A stretch of 6,969 nt of DNA from an uncultured Spirochaetales bacterium (GTDB taxonomy: Bacteria; Spirochaetota; Spirochaetia; Sphaerochaetales; Sphaerochaetaceae). This document shows, in pieces, positions 6,926 through 6,969 of this stretch (the first letter of the stretch is position 1; each line of letters begins with the position of its first letter). The position numbers and the translations under genes were made by a program. Location: the NCBI GenBank assembly GCA_934276695.1, contig CAKQTF010000050.1, forward strand, positions 1 through 6,969, written 5' to 3'. Below the pieces are notes generated by a model. The model had not been told where the DNA came from. It made no database searches and saw only the letters and a list, made by a program, of their open reading frames with translations.

Positions 6926-6969
6926 TTATCGTCTCCTTTATCGTTATCATTGATCACGCCGCTTAGGAT
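6922..6969 (-). CDS. C-terminal end of an upstream gene, probably the ABC ATPase
   Basis: On the minus strand, the frame reading ILSGVINDNDKGDDK then TGA is open from the right edge to its stop at 6922-6924, while the other two frames hit stops within this stretch. Its TGA overlaps the permease ATG in an ATGA, and its last codons hold the permease ribosome binding site. Only 15 residues are visible, with no motif. The ATPase assignment rests on context: the binding protein and permease are present and no ATPase gene is seen elsewhere in the window. Confidence 0.55.
   Translation of the reverse strand: MLSGVINDNDKGDDK
6933..6939 (-). promoter_or_regulatory. Ribosome binding site of the permease, inside the upstream gene
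   Basis: AAAGGAG on the minus strand lies 7 bases before the permease ATG (6923-6925), within the last codons of the upstream gene. Together with the ATGA overlap it supports the chosen start. Confidence 0.8.

Noticed and set aside
6651..6950. A 99-residue minus-strand frame overlapping the permease start.
   Set aside because: It lies in another frame over the permease's N-terminal membrane segments and its translation resembles no protein I know.

Overview
The window looks like a bacterial chromosome segment of moderate GC content (roughly mid-40s percent by eye), densely packed, with strong AGGAGG-type ribosome binding sites. The substrate-binding protein carries a signal peptide ending in a lipobox-like LAC and an ANGSKES stretch. 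Such N-termini are common in Sphaerochaeta and Treponema, so a host-associated spirochaete of the Sphaerochaetaceae/Treponemataceae type is my best guess. This rests on style, not on a marker gene.

Layout, left to right. Positions 1-1075 (minus strand) hold a two-gene unit: a small AbrB/SpoVT-type DNA-binding protein followed, with a 20-base overlap, by an integral-membrane acyltransferase-3 protein that runs off the left edge. A 210-base AT-rich divergent region (1076-1285) separates it from a plus-strand MFS transporter of the UMF1/Atg22-like family (1286-2572). A 69-base convergent gap with overlapping palindromes (2573-2641) follows. Then comes gnd, 6-phosphogluconate dehydrogenase (2642-4096, minus), and a 103-base gap with a strong hairpin (4097-4199). 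The last block is the 3' part of an ABC importer operon on the minus strand: substrate-binding protein (4200-5243), a permease with two fused membrane domains (5264-6925), and the last 15 codons of an upstream gene (6922-6969), presumably the ATPase.

How the genes work together. The ABC genes are one transcription unit: an ATGA stop/start overlap, then a 20-base gap, each with a good Shine-Dalgarno. The architecture is that of the FbpABC/AfuABC group, which imports ferric iron in some members and sugar phosphates or other small anions in others. The binding protein lacks the adjacent tyrosine pair typical of ferric-binding proteins. gnd lies just downstream on the same strand, which raises the untested possibility that the importer feeds phosphorylated carbon into the pentose phosphate pathway. 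The AbrB-acyltransferase pair looks like a self-regulated cell-envelope modification unit.

I find no CRISPR array, tRNA, rRNA, insertion sequence or prophage gene. No clearly new system is visible. The most interesting points are the translationally overlapped AbrB/acyltransferase pair with phased repeats in its putative promoter, and the unresolved importer substrate.
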